From NCBI GenBank assembly GCA_013420905.1, contig JAAXNY010000010.1, forward strand, positions 2,480,001 to 2,544,000: a DNA stretch of 64,000 bases. Reading direction: 5' to 3'. The notes beneath the pieces are model-generated. The model was not told the DNA's origin and ran no database searches. It saw nothing but the letters and a program-made list of their open reading frames with translations. The stretch comes from Collybia mongolica. Its lineage: Eukaryota; Basidiomycota; Agaricomycetes; Agaricales; Clitocybaceae. A program made the position numbers and the translations under genes. Shown piece after piece: positions 10,050-21,592 of the stretch (positions are counted from its first letter, which is position 1; every line of letters starts with the position of its first letter).

Positions 10050-11010
10050 CATTGTCAAGATATTGAGCATTATAGATTCCAGGAGCATCCACATTGACTT
10101 GTTTGGCTATGCTTATGGCCAAGTAATATATAAATGTGATATTAAAATAGATATAATAAGAGATTATAATCAAATTTGGAAAGGCAAACAAATATAAATA
10201 TACATTTCCTGGTGTACCCCCTCCATAGGTCTAGGAGTAGTAGCAATTTCAATTGTGTCTGTTAGCCTTGTATTTGCTGAGATATGTATCATCTATGTAT
10301 ATTGTGGGAATTTCATTAATATTGTTTGTTTGGCCAGATGTTGGCAAAGTAATATACAGATGATATTCATTTGTAATATGTAGTAAAAAGGTTGTTGTTG
10401 ATAATGAGATTTGGAAGGGTACAAACAACTACAAACACATATAAATAAACACATCATGTATTCCTTTACAATGTCCAGTAGTAGCATGTCCATCAGCTTT
10501 GTATTTGCTGAGATAAGTATCATCTATATTGTGGGAATTTCTTTAATATTATTGTTTGTTTGGCCAGATGTGATGAAGTGATATACAGACAGTATTCATT
10601 TGTAATATGTAGCAAGAAAATTGTTGTTGATGAGGTTTAGAAAAATAAAAACAAATACAAACACTTACAAACATATACATGAGGTACTACTTCACCATAT
10701 CTAACACTAGGAATTTAAATTATATCCATAGGCCTTGTTGTTGTTAAGATATGCAATGATTTATATTGTGGGAACTTCAATGGTATTGTTTGTTGGCTAG
10801 CTGTGGCAAAGTCATATACAAACTTGATATTCATTTGTAACATGCTTGTAGTGAGAGAGCTGCTTTTGATCATGATGTTTGAAGGTGAACAAACAGATAC
10901 AAATACATACAAATATACCAATTGGGTAGCCCTTCACCATATCTAGTGATAGCAATTTAAATTGCATCCATAGGTCTTGTCATTGTTGAGATATTCAATG
11001 TTTTGTAGTG
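10050..11010. repeat. ~235-bp degenerate tandem repeat, about four units
   Basis: A signature of TTGCTGAGATAxGTATCAT followed by TATATTGTGGGAATTTC, then TTTGGCCAGATGT.GGCAAAGT, ATTCATTTGTAATATG and ACAAATACAAACA recurs at about 10050, 10270, 10505, 10741 and partially at 10983. The spacing is 220-240 bp. Units have diverged by substitutions and small indels. No protein is encoded consistently between units, so this is satellite-like DNA or nested transposon debris. Confidence 0.7.
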
Positions 11011-11048
11011 TGGGAAAAGTTTGGCCCAAAGCGGAAGAAGCCTCTTGT

Positions 11049-11116
11049 AATCGTGCTTACGTTTGTCAACTACGCTGTTAGAGCTAACAGCGTAGTTGAC
11101 AAACGTAAGCATGATT
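11049..11116. repeat. Near-perfect 33-bp inverted repeat with a 2-base loop
   Basis: The arms at 11049-11081 and 11084-11116 are reverse complements with a single mismatch (near the outer end, CGTGC against GCATG) and are separated by only AG. It lies between the ~235-bp tandem repeat and the pogo-like transposase remnant. The structure may be two fused transposon ends or a foldback element; the sequence alone does not say which. Confidence 0.9.
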
Positions 11117-11299
11117 ATGCAGTGGACAGTTATTAATTAATTCTTGAGATATCCCAACATAAGACCAATTAACTCGAAATTATAATATTGAATGCAGCTT
11201 ATGTTAGCAGTTGCCTTTTTTGCTCGAAATCCGCGCGTCGGCTAATATTGATTCCCACAGTTAGAAAAATATTTCCACGACTACAAAGTGTTACTGATG

Positions 11300-12551
11300 T
11301 ACTTCAAAATGTTTACTGATCATGTTCTAATGAAATCTCGGAACACTTCAAACTTACTGACCGTGGGAAAAACAACACTGGATCTTGTTGGGTACGCTGA
11401 ATTTTCCCCGCAAACCCAGGATGATGAACGAGTTACTTATGTAAACATAAGGACTCGTAACATGTGTTCCATGTGGTGGATAGCTGGGGACCAAAATATT
11501 ATGACTGCGGCAGTATTGGAGAAATTCGCGAGTGACATGTGAGTCATGCCCATCGACATATAAAACCCATGTGCGGCCTTTTGCAACCACCCAATTTTGC
11601 TTCTCAAAATGCTTTGCATACTCAAGGCCAATGACATGCATTGTCCAACCTTTTTTGGAATATCTGAGCCTAAAGAAATATTTGTATCATTAACTGATAA
11701 TTGGGAATCCTTTCGATGTACAAAGCCTTTGCAGGGTTGTCCTGCTGCCATTTCACAAGATATCCCTTCCCCTTGAAGATGACTGCTGGAGGTAGTGCTG
11801 TTCCACCTGCACAAATGGTAACGAGGACTGTTATGTTCTCGCGCGTGCCTTTCTGCTGCTGATATTGAAGCTTTTTCCCCTTAGCTCCAATCACCCGCTC
11901 ATAACCCTCATCACCATTTGCCTGGAAGCCCCCTTCATCCAATGCAAATGTGCACTCAGGTGCAACTGGCTCTCCACCATCACCATGTAGCTGCACATGT
12001 TCAACAATGTCATAGTATTTCGTGTTTGCATGTTCATTGACAGCCTGACCACGAGCAGTATCAAGAGGACATGCAATGTATGTCTGAAGCTGGTCAGAGT
12101 GCTTCAAGACGAAGCAGTGAGTCCATTGCTGACCCACACCAGATGCCAGAAACCTTGAACCAAGCCTCACGTGTAGAATTTCACCAACATGCTCCTTCAA
12201 TTGTAGATGGTTGAGCGGATGGCCCCATTCTGCCATCTCAATGGTGTAGTCTATGACCGCTTTTGCCTCTTCTTTTTGGAGCCAGCTCCATTCAGCATTG
12301 GCTTCCAATCTCATCCTCCCGCCATTAGCCAAATTCCAGAGAGTATTATGGTTTAGTGTGAGTTTCTTGCCTGTTTCCACAAAAAACTCCTGCTCAACCT
12401 CCCTGCAGATTGTTCGAAGGCCTTCCCTCTTGCCAACTTGTGGCTTGTCTTGTGCCTGCTGATATCAAAGGACCACGCGTGCCATCAGTTGATCTTGTTC
12501 CTCACGTTGAAGCTGTGCCTTTTTGAGAGCTGGCAAAGCTTTGCAAGCCAT
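11300..12551 (-). pseudogene. Pogo/Fot1-like (DDE_1, CENP-B-type) transposase, broken
   Basis: From an ATG at 12551 the minus strand encodes a CENP-B-type helix-turn-helix region (with GKREGLRTICREVE and the VIDYTIEMAEWGHPL helix pair) and then a DDE_1 nuclease domain. The first catalytic Asp is in FALDEGGFQ (~11935) and the second in LYVDGHDSH. Between them, the family signature YSKKGW.M..G is recovered only if 31 nt (11664-11694, GTTAAT...GGCTCAG) are removed as an intron. An in-frame TGA at 12467-12465 interrupts the N-terminus, and the third acidic position is not recognisable after NILVPSYPPHGTH at ~11450. I therefore call it a pseudogene. Terminal repeats were not found. Assignment to the pogo group is secure from the motif order; its activity is very unlikely. 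Confidence 0.85.
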
Positions 12552-13784
12552 TAGGGACAATGAAACAATGAGTAGTAATCCCACTGGATGTAGCAATTTT
12601 ACAGTAAAAGATTATTAGAGTTTTTGAGTTCCGTGCATGCCAGCTGTCATGCGTGACATTTGTGACCTGCCCAAATCCCGCTTGGGACAAAGTTGGGGCT
12701 CACCTACTCTCAATACCAATAGTGGAGTTGAATAACTTGTATAGCCTTCTATCTGTATTATATTAACACTAATTGGAAGGCACTTGACAGGCTGTGGCAG
12801 CGGATAGGGAATGTGAATGCTGAAATCCCATTTTGGCAAAAGGCCCAAATTTCCATCAATCCACTGTGCCTGACGATCGACGGACAGCACCCTGTCATTT
12901 TGGCTTGTCTGCAGTACATACAGTATGTACCAATCATGGAGTATGCAGGAAAAAGTCAGGGGACCTGTATTTATTGAGAAAGAGGCCAGTGTACAAGTGG
13001 CCCACAGTGTACAACTGGACGGTCATACACTGTACTGTATTGTTGATGCACTGCCATCCCATCAATAATGGAGATTATATTTCTGGAACAAAAACATGGA
13101 GAAAAACATGTAAAATAATATATCAATGCATAAATGGTGTTTTATCAAATTTGGAAAATGTTTTTGGAATGAAAAATACAGAAGAAAACATATCATACAA
13201 CATATTAATGGTATATACATATTTTGCCAATTTGGAACCCTATAGTTAGGCATAGCAATTTTATATATCAGATTCTACTCTAATTTACAGTCCTGCATGT
13301 ATCACACTGTGTACTGTAATTATAGCATTTTGATGTATGAAACGAACAATAATTGCCCGACAAGGCATGGTAGTGCGATGGCGAAAACGGAACACTTGAA
13401 AGAGAAAGAAAAAGAAACAAAACAACAACAGACAAAATCAAGGATCGTGCGATGGTATCCGAGGGCAAGTGATGGTTCTAATGATACGAAGGAAGGAGAC
13501 TTCAAATTGGGCCTGGAAGCATGCTGTGTTGTTGGCTGTAGTGTAGTTCTATCTAGAGTCCCTTGGCGAAATTATCTCTATAACTCGTTGTCGAAGATTT
13601 AGGCTGCCTAAAATTAATGTTTTCCTTCTATTAGTAGGTACATAGATGAACGAGGGTAAAGGTATAAGCGAGGGTGAATTAAAGCCGGCAACGATAATGT
13701 TCGGCATCTAGTGTGGTTCATAGTATGTAGATGGCAGCCAAGTCCTTTGGTATTAATATCCTATCAATATGGTGATTGTGAGAT
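12552..13784. other. Transposon-flanking region, nothing confidently recognised
   Basis: The stretch is AT-rich and contains a small palindrome GTACATA..TATGTAC at ~12914-12930. A minus-strand open stretch at 12615-12890 shows some protein-like composition but matches nothing I know and has no clear splice context. It probably belongs to the 5' flank of the pogo-like element and decayed DNA. Base composition shifts toward that of ordinary genes near 13.3-13.6 kb. Confidence 0.4.
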
Positions 13785-15375
13785 TTAACTTGGCAAGTGA
13801 AGTACATTTGTCACAGAAGGCGTCCAAGTATCAATGGTGTCGTTTTGACCGATTTGGCGAATGTGTAGCAGCATCCGAACACATAAGACAGACTGTATAA
13901 CCCGTTGAACACTGGAGGTAAAATAAATTAAGGGATAAAAATCTAAAGATGAAGATATGGAGGAATGTTGGTCTCCAACGCACGAAAGTATGAGTGTCAT
14001 GAATTCGATACCCTGGATGATTATTAGATGAAAACGTCTAAGTGTGGAGAAGTAGGATTGACGCACAAGCCCTATCAAGATGACAGTTACGTTCACAACG
14101 GATAAGACTAGGTGTTGCGAATTAATTCCAGGAGGTAATGAAAGATGGAAGTCAAGTTTCACTCTGCAGAATTACGTAGTACACAGCCCCTGTTGCCAAT
14201 AAATAAGAAAAACATTTTCAATGTGACACGGGTTGATCAGACCTTGCAAATAAAATATGCGGATAAACGACGATGATCCGACAGAGACTAGTGTGCGGGT
14301 TGAGGCGTAGCCACATTTCGTGCTTAAGGCTTGGAACGTACCATGACGGATGCATTTAGTGAGCGTCATGAAAAAGATAACTTTTCCAGGAAAAAAAGAG
14401 GAAATTTAGCTGCTATGGGGAAAACGAAATACGTGCATTATTACGCACATGTCTGGTGAATCATTAAGGCCCCAAAACACCATGCGATCTCCCTCGGCAT
14501 GCCGACATGGAAGCAACCAGTCACGAGCTTCGAGGTGTTGTTTATGCCTGGAATAGACCTTTGATACCGCAACATTGAGGGCTGAAAATGGACTTACCTC
14601 GATAACTTTTCAAGGATATCACAAAGAGAGTGGTTGCTACAATACTACAAAAAATCAAGGAAGCGAATAGCAAACCCCCAACTTTATTATTCTTGTCCCA
14701 CATTGCCCATACTCGTAGCGTCATGATGGCTGTGAGAAGAGGTTGAGTTATAGGTTTTACGGCGCAACAGTGGCCACATACCTTCGGCGATTGACATTCC
14801 AAAGATAAGTAGAACTATTCGCAACGCCTTTTCAGTAATAATTTGCCCTATAAACTGACAACTTACCCCCGGTGGTCTGGAAGAGGTGGAAACACGTTTG
14901 GGATGATGGCGAAGAACTTAAATATTCTGGGATACAGTGTGTCAATTTGTGAAGACGAAATTTTCATAGACATCTTACGATACAAAAACAGGCCAGCATC
15001 AACAAACGCGCCATATCGGGTTAGAAAAAATAGATAAGTTCCTGTATGCCAAGGACCATGCCATGTATATTTGACTTCTTTATCCAAGAGCAGAAACCAA
15101 TCCAGAATCTGAAAGAAAGCATAATAGTCAGTTTGAAATAATCTTCAGCTGGTGCAGGAGAACTGACAAGCAAGGCAGCACTGGCAACTAGATTTATGAC
15201 ACTGCTTAGACAAAAAAAAGTATGCCTGATGTTTACACGAACCATGCACGTACTAAATGCGGCACATTGTTTAGTATAGCTTTCAGAGATGAAGAAATGG
15301 CATAATTGTACTCACAGTAGTCACTTGGAGCTGTTGTATGGCATGAAGAGATATGCCGGTGTCATTGATAGCCAT
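13785..15375 (-). CDS. DUF6533 family multi-pass membrane protein
   Basis: The multi-exon minus-strand gene splices to the pattern of the Agaricomycete DUF6533 family. It begins INLVASAALL|ILDWFLLLDKEVKYTW, followed by HTGTYLFFLTRYGAFVD (~15090-14990) and the Cys-containing stretch SSSPSSQTCFHLFQTTG|VLLIFGMSIAE. Then comes the membrane helix EAIMTLRVWAMWDKNNKV (~14750). Near the C-terminus lie IRHV...SFIRIFYLQG|AVYYVIL and SSVQRVIQSVLCVRMLLHIRQ, ending at TAA 13785. About ten short exons are needed. Phases close from exon 2 on through AVYYVIL|Q; the penultimate joins are less certain. The first exon is ambiguous: an ATG at 15375 has the better donor (GTGAGT), while one at ~15362 with donor GTGACT keeps phase. 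Seven helices are expected in the plasma or an internal membrane. Function of the family is unknown. Confidence 0.75.
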
Positions 15376-15628
15376 ATTACAGGAATATATACGGGGAGTG
15401 TGTAATTAATGAGCAGTCGATTTGACTTATATCCCTTCGATTCAAGTTACCTGATACAGCATCAAGAACGATCAGAGGATACGCACAGGTGGAAGTCCAT
15501 TTCACACGGTATACCTAAGATCTTTGACCAGAATGTAGAACAATAACCATGAGAACAAGAATTTTGTTGGGAGAGGGGGAATCAACTCAGTTGACATTCG
15601 GAATGCACAACGCGAAATTTGGACCAAA

Positions 15629-16060
15629 CTAAGCTTGGGGCAGTTCATGGAGACACATCAAGATGACAGGGATGATATTGTAATCGGAATCATGATAATC
15701 AACACCGGTTTCAGTCCTTGTTTTAGTGTAGATCTCCTCAAAAGTCACTTACTTAGACTAACAGATACATATAGCATGTGTCGGCACAGGGGGGTTTGAG
15801 CTTGAGCCAGGAAGTTAAGCGTTAGAAGGAAAGTTGCCAACATACGTTTCCTCCCGCCAGGCCAGATGGTTGAGGTCATGATACCGATCAGAGAAGGGAT
15901 GAATTTTGAAAGACCAACTTGGAAGCCGACGATCATCATACGTAAATTGGTTTGACCAAACAAATAACGGCCGGAAGCGAGATACGCGGGGTACTGACCA
16001 CGATCCGCAACCTTGAACCGCGCCCACTCACTGGCAAATCCGAATTCATCTGCTGCTGGC
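15629..16060 (-). CDS. Unidentified minus-strand coding stretch, incomplete at its 5' side
   Basis: A coherent open stretch (about 16060-15753; DEFGFASEWARFKVADRG, then LRMMIVGFQVGLSKFIPSLIG) ends at a good donor GTAAGT (15752-15747). After a 36-nt putative intron it continues in phase as TETGVDYHDSDYNIIPVILM to a stop at 15629-15631. No start Met exists before the conserved-looking part, and any upstream exon would run antisense into the 5' end of the AMP deaminase gene. I recognise no family. It could be a remnant of a gene invaded or truncated next to AMP deaminase, or a chance open frame. Confidence 0.25.
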
Positions 16061-16066
16061 TACAAC

Positions 16067-19000
16067 ATGGCCTCAAGCGATATGAAACCTTCAGAAATAA
16101 CACCAAGTTTGTCAATAGACGGATCTGGCCTGGACATCCCAGAAGCAAGAGACGGATTTTTCGGATATCCCGAAGAGAAAACTCTCCAACACGTACGTTT
16201 GAATGATAGATGGAAATATAGAAACAATGTTTACCACATCACCCTGTATCACATGCCCATTAGATTGAGGAGAAATACTGGGCTCACAGACGTGGATCTG
16301 ATGCGCCTTCAGATGCATCGTTTGTGGGTGGATTCAAACTATCGGCTATTCCTCCACCCACGGGAGATCCAAGCTCCCCAAACCTTGCACTTCAGGAAGA
16401 AGAAGCTCTTCTAACTGCGGAGACACACGTAGCTGGTAAGATATATGCTGTTAATATCATTCTTGTATTTTACCATGGAAGCTACAGAGGCAGCTTTAAC
16501 TTCCGAATATGCGAGTCTTTTTCAGTCCTTCCAAAGATGCCTTGATTTGCGTGATAAATATATGTTCAAGTCTCTCCAGAGACTTGGGGACGATCCGAGG
16601 GATTACGATGGTCATTTTCGTGGCTTAGATGACGGCCAGGCGGATGTTTCTGGCGTGCGTCCTGATGCAAACTATACCGAACTCGATACACCCCAAGGTA
16701 CCTTCGAATCATGGAAGCTCTTTCCGCCAGCGCCACCTCCTCACTGGCACTGGAAGGACCAACAGAAAATAAGTAGTGGTGATGATTACGGTGCAGGTCT
16801 CGATAGATTTTCATTCGAAAAATGTGAAATTCCTGGCGCACATCCATGGACATTTGAAATCGACGACAAGGGCGTCTATCAAGTTTACGACAACACCAAA
16901 GGTAACAACCTATCCTGGCCCCTCATGTACTCCTGCTTATGATCGGCGAGCAGCGGTGAAGAAGCCTGCATTCGATATTCCAAGCATCCGAGAATACTTT
17001 GTAGATCTCGACTATATCTTAAGTGTTATATCGGATGGGCCCACCAAAAGTTTCGCTTTTCGACGTCTCAAATACCTAGCCAGCAAGTTTACGATGTATA
17101 TTCTACTGAATGAATTCCAAGAGTTGGCGGACATGAAGGTTCGTGTTATTACCTTTTGGTTCCTAAAGTTTGCTCACGCAACGAAAATATCAGAGAATCG
17201 CCCATCGGTAATTCCCCGGTATGAGTCCACAAGTAATTACGTCTTACTTTTTCTATGTCTTCAGGGATTTCTATAATGTCAGGAAGGTTGATACACACGT
17301 TCATCACTCCAGTAGCATGAATCAGAAGCATCTCTTGCGATTTATCAAATCGAAGATGAAGCGCAGCCCCAAAGTAAAGTACTTCCTTTTTCTCTGATTT
17401 CCTCCTGACCCCATCTATCAGGATGTTGTGATATTCCGTGATGGCGCTGAGCTTACGCTGGAGCAGGTTTTTCAATCGTTGAAACTTACGGCATACGATC
17501 TATCGATCGATACGCTCGATATGCATGCCCATTCGGATTCTTTCCATAGATTTGACAAGTTCAACCTCAAATATAACCCCATCGGCGAATCTAGGCTTCG
17601 TGAAATCTTTCTGAAAACGGACAATTATATCAAAGGACGTTATCTCGCGGAACTTACACAAGGTAACATCGCTGTCAACCAAATTGATATGTTTTAACGC
17701 TAGTATGCCAGAGCTAATGACTGATCTCGAACAAAGCAAGTATCAGGCGAGTCACATCAAGATAGATAGTCTGTGAAAGTATTTACTGAACGTGCAGAGC
17801 GCTGAATGGCGTATCAGTATCTATGGACGTTCTATTGGTGAATGGGACAAACTTGCGAAATGGATTGTCAACAACAAACTTTTCTCCCATAATGTCCGGT
17901 GGCTAATCCAAGTTCCGCGCCTTTATGACGTGTACAAAGCAAATGGGTCCGTCGAAACATTTGAGGACATCATGATCAGTAAGAGTCAATATCACTTCAA
18001 TAATGTGAAACTATTTGACTTCTCTCGCCGTCCAGATGTCTTCCGTCCCTTGTTCGAGGTAACCAAAGATCCAACGACACACCCCGAACTGCATGTCTTT
18101 TTGCAACGTGTGATCGGATTTGATACTGTCGATGATGAATCGAAAGTTGAACGTCGAATCCACAAGAAATTCCCATATCCGAGACTGTGGGATAGTAAGA
18201 ACTCACCCCCTTATTCCTATTGGTAAGTACCATAATCTTTTCGTGGCTGTCTCGCTCATGTTGTCTATGAATCTCTAGGATTTACTATATGTTTGCTAAT
18301 ATGGCCAGCCTGAATAATTGGCGTCGGATAAGAGGATTCAGTGCGCTATCACTGTTTTTTTGGAAAATTATGAAAGAGCTTACTATGTACCCAGGCACTT
18401 TTGTCTTCCGCCCCCACTGTGGCGAGGCTGGTGACACAGACCATCTAACCTCCGCATTTTTAACTTCACATTCCATATCGCACGGAATCCTTTTACGCAA
18501 AGTCCCGGCTCTGCAGTATCTCTTTTACTTGAAGCAAATTGGTATAGCTATGAGCCCTCTCAGCAACAACGCTCTCTTCCTGACATACGAGCGCAACCCG
18601 TTGCCGGACTTCTTCAAGACGGGTCTGAACGTCAGTTTGAGTACCGATGACCCTTTACAATTCCATTTTACAAAGGCAAGTTGGGTTCTGAAACCGCCGC
18701 ATAACTCGGGTTAAACTTTCTCTCTTCTAGGAACCTCTTCTAGAAGAGTATAGCGTCGCGGCTCACGTATGGGCTCCAAATGATGTTTATGTGTCGCAAG
18801 ATACTAACTACTTTATAGATATACAAATTGCCGCAAAGCTCTTTGGCAGAGCTCGCTAGGAACTCAGTCAAACAGAGCGGATTTGAAATGGAAATCAAAC
18901 GGCATTGGTTGGGTCATCAATGGTATCTACCAGGGTCAGCTGGGAATGACATCAACAAGGTAACATTTCCAATGGAGCGGAATGCTCGTTCTTTTTTGAC

Positions 19001-19181
19001 GTTTCAACACCAGACAAATGTTCCGAATATTCGCTTGGCCTACCGGCACCAAACTCTTGTTGGGGAGCTTGATATGATTCGCGGGAAAAACATGGGTCCC
19101 AGTGCAACGCCTGAACCACACCACTCGCTTCTACCAACCGCTGATGCGGTTGCGGCGCGTGAGATGGCAAAGCACTTCTAA
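16067..19181 (+). CDS. AMD1: AMP deaminase
   Basis: AMP deaminase hydrolyses AMP to IMP and ammonia in purine nucleotide interconversion (cytosol). Fifteen exons splice to 2,355 nt (784 residues; yeast Amd1 is about 810): 16067-16192, 16264-16435, 16488-16901, 16951-17138, 17194-17207, 17265-17373, 17422-17662, 17712-17746, 17798-17978, 18036-18222, 18279-18340, 18395-18675, 18731-18766, 18819-18959, 19014-19181. Family signatures are present in order: [20 protein letters not shown], the metal-binding [45 protein letters not shown], and the active-site [22 protein letters not shown]. Exon 5 is only 14 nt and is required to rebuild the conserved [11 protein letters not shown] stretch. Introns at 17747 (GCGAGT) and 18676 (GCAAGT) use GC donors. 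The N-terminal ~140 residues are unconserved. All catalytic elements are intact. Confidence 0.97.
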
Positions 19182-19483
19182 ATCATGGTCTAGGAAGTTC
19201 AAGAGTAAAACAATGTGACTATTATCTCATACATTTGTAGATTAGAAAATCGTAACCTGTAGCTGTATAATAAAAGGGATTGGTGACATACAATAGTTTG
19301 TGCGAGACGCCCACTTTCAGGCCCAGGTTGGATCGTGCGTTGAATCGACCGTGACCACATTCGATCGCGAAGCGCATGTTTGCATGTATTGAATCTAGAG
19401 CCCTTCTGAAAAAAAAACAATGATCTGTACATTCGAACCGAAATCGTGAAAACTTTTAGCTTTTTGGCGCCTTCACTGTCGCC

Positions 19484-20921
19484 ATGCCATCAATCCTCAA
19501 GACATCCAAACCCTCAAAAGAAAAAGGGGTAGTGTCTGGAACCACAAAAAAAACGGTGAAAATGCCCAAATTGCTACCAGAGTCAACCGAATCATACTCG
19601 GGATCAGAGGATAGTGAGGGCGATGGTGTTGACGAAGAGGGCATGACGAGGTTAATGAAGGCTCTGGGAGACGATGGGATGGATGAGTTCGACCGGGTAC
19701 AGCTGAATCTGGCTTTAGGTGAGGAGGACGATTGGTCAACAGATGAAGAGGGCGAAGATGCGGGGAGTGATTCTGACGCGGAAAGCGCCAATGCAGAGGA
19801 TGAAGATGAGGACGGGAGTCAAGGTGATGAAGGCAGTGGAGATGATGAAGAGGAACAGGATGTCGATATCGGTGAAGAGCCCGAGGAGGAAGATGTCGCA
19901 CTGGATGATGTTGGTTCTGTAGATGAGGACGTGGTGCCTCGCCAAAAAATCGAGATCGATAACAAAGTACGTGTTTCCTTGCTTGGAAATTGGAGACATA
20001 TGGAACTGACAAGGCATCGTAGATTGCTCTTGAGCGAATACGAGAAACTATTCAACTTGATCCATCCTTCCCCTGGACAGAAACCTTGGTGCTATCATAT
20101 CCGAACACGATAGATGTAGATGTCAATGATGACCTCAATCGCGAACTGGCTTTGTACGCAATTAAATTCACTTCTATACACAATCTCATATTATGTTGTT
20201 CAGCTATAAACAGGCTCTTCATGGCGCCAATGCGGCACGCGCTCTAGCTGCAAAACACAAATTCCCATTCACCCGGCCTGCCGATTACTTCGCTGAGATG
20301 GTAAAATCTGACTCACACATGGAACGGATACGACAGCGCCTGTTGGATGAGACTGCCGGAATCAAAAAGAGCGAGGACAAGAGGAAGGAGAGGGAGGGGA
20401 AGAAGTTTGGAAAGCAGGTGCAGGTCGAGAAGCTGAAGGAACGAGAAAAGTCGAAGAAAGACATGGAGGAGAGACTCAAGGGTCTAAAACGAAGTAAGCC
20501 TTCCTCGTTTCTTGTATCATTATTTTGTCTGATCTCCCTCATAGAACGAAAGGATGTATTGGACAATACGCAGGGCGACGACGACGCGTTCGATATTGCG
20601 GTTGAGGATGCCATCTCCGAGCGTCCGGCAAAACGCGGCAGAGGTGCAGGGGGAGGTCGGGGAGGGAGCAGAGGAGTCACTCGCCAATCCCGGGATCAGA
20701 AGTATGGCTTTGGAGGAGCCGGAAGAAGGTCAAAATCGAATACGAAAGAGTCGACAGATGATTTCGGTTCTGGCCCTAGAGGTGGCAGAGACGGTGGACG
20801 GGGTGGCGGTAGAGGAGGGCGTGGTGGGTTCAGAGGAGGTATGGGCGGTAGGGGTGGTGCGAGAGGTGCTGCGAAGCGGTTGGGCAAGGGACGGCGGATT
20901 ACTGCACGCAGCAAGGCTTAA
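19484..20921 (+). CDS. EBP2: rRNA-processing protein EBP2
   Basis: EBP2 is a nucleolar protein needed for pre-rRNA processing and 60S subunit assembly. Four exons (19484-19966, 20023-20153, 20204-20493, 20545-20921) give 426 residues, close to the yeast protein (427). The N-terminal third is very acidic (runs of E/D from residue ~35 to ~160). The conserved core follows: IRETIQLDPSFPWTETLVL, LNRELAF|YKQALHGANAARALAAKH, FTRPADYFAEMVKSDSHMERIRQRLLDE, then a Lys/Arg-rich coiled stretch (KFGKQVQVEKLKEREKSKKDMEERLKGLKRKRK). The last ~100 residues form a glycine/arginine-rich tail (repeated GGRGG, RGGFRGG), an RNA-binding-type extension. Start is the first Met in frame, 303 bp after the AMP deaminase stop. 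Confidence 0.97.
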
Positions 20922-21592
20922 TCAGTTGTCTTGCATCTATCCACATCTTTCCTTGTTATTGGACTCATCGCCCACATTCCGACATGTCGAATGCATCCTT
21001 GCGCTATGTATAGGAGCCTTGAGGGACCAGGTACGGACCCGGAATCAATATGAGAAGATCATCTCTGCGTTCATGGCACCGAGATGCGTGCGGCTGTTCT
21101 TCCTTAGTTAATCTATAGGATGTTATGTACCTATGGTGATTATGATTGGATTGAGATGAGGGCCGAGCAGTGGTCTATCTGTGTAGCTTGTTCGAACCTC
21201 AGCGAGAAGTTCAGAATAACGAGGTTTTCATAAGAAATCAACCGTACAATGAGGGTTCCAATTGGATTGCATTGTTTGATTTGAAGGAAGGATGTTTTTG
21301 CCTGTGCCCGACTTCAAACTGTTCTGGATTTAGACGTCGATCATGATTAATGATTTCCCACCAAAACATAACATCATGCTTGTTCGGCAGCTCTTTCTCT
21401 GTGACTGAACCCACTTTCTTTGCGGTGCCTCCACGTATTCGTCGACACAACATTGGACAGAGTTACTATCGACATTCCTCCGAAGCCGGCCCGAGGAGGC
21501 AATAAATTCGACCTCGCTTTCTAGCTCCCGAGCAACGTCTGAGATCGCCAACCCGCCCAACGTTAAGGAGCTCAGGTCTGTCCTTACTCAAA

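Noticed and set aside
11288..11542. 84-codon plus-strand frame
   Set aside because: Shadow of the pogo-like transposase remnant on the minus strand.
19497..20012. 171-codon minus-strand frame rich in His/Pro/Leu
   Set aside because: Antisense of the acidic repeat-rich N-terminus of EBP2.
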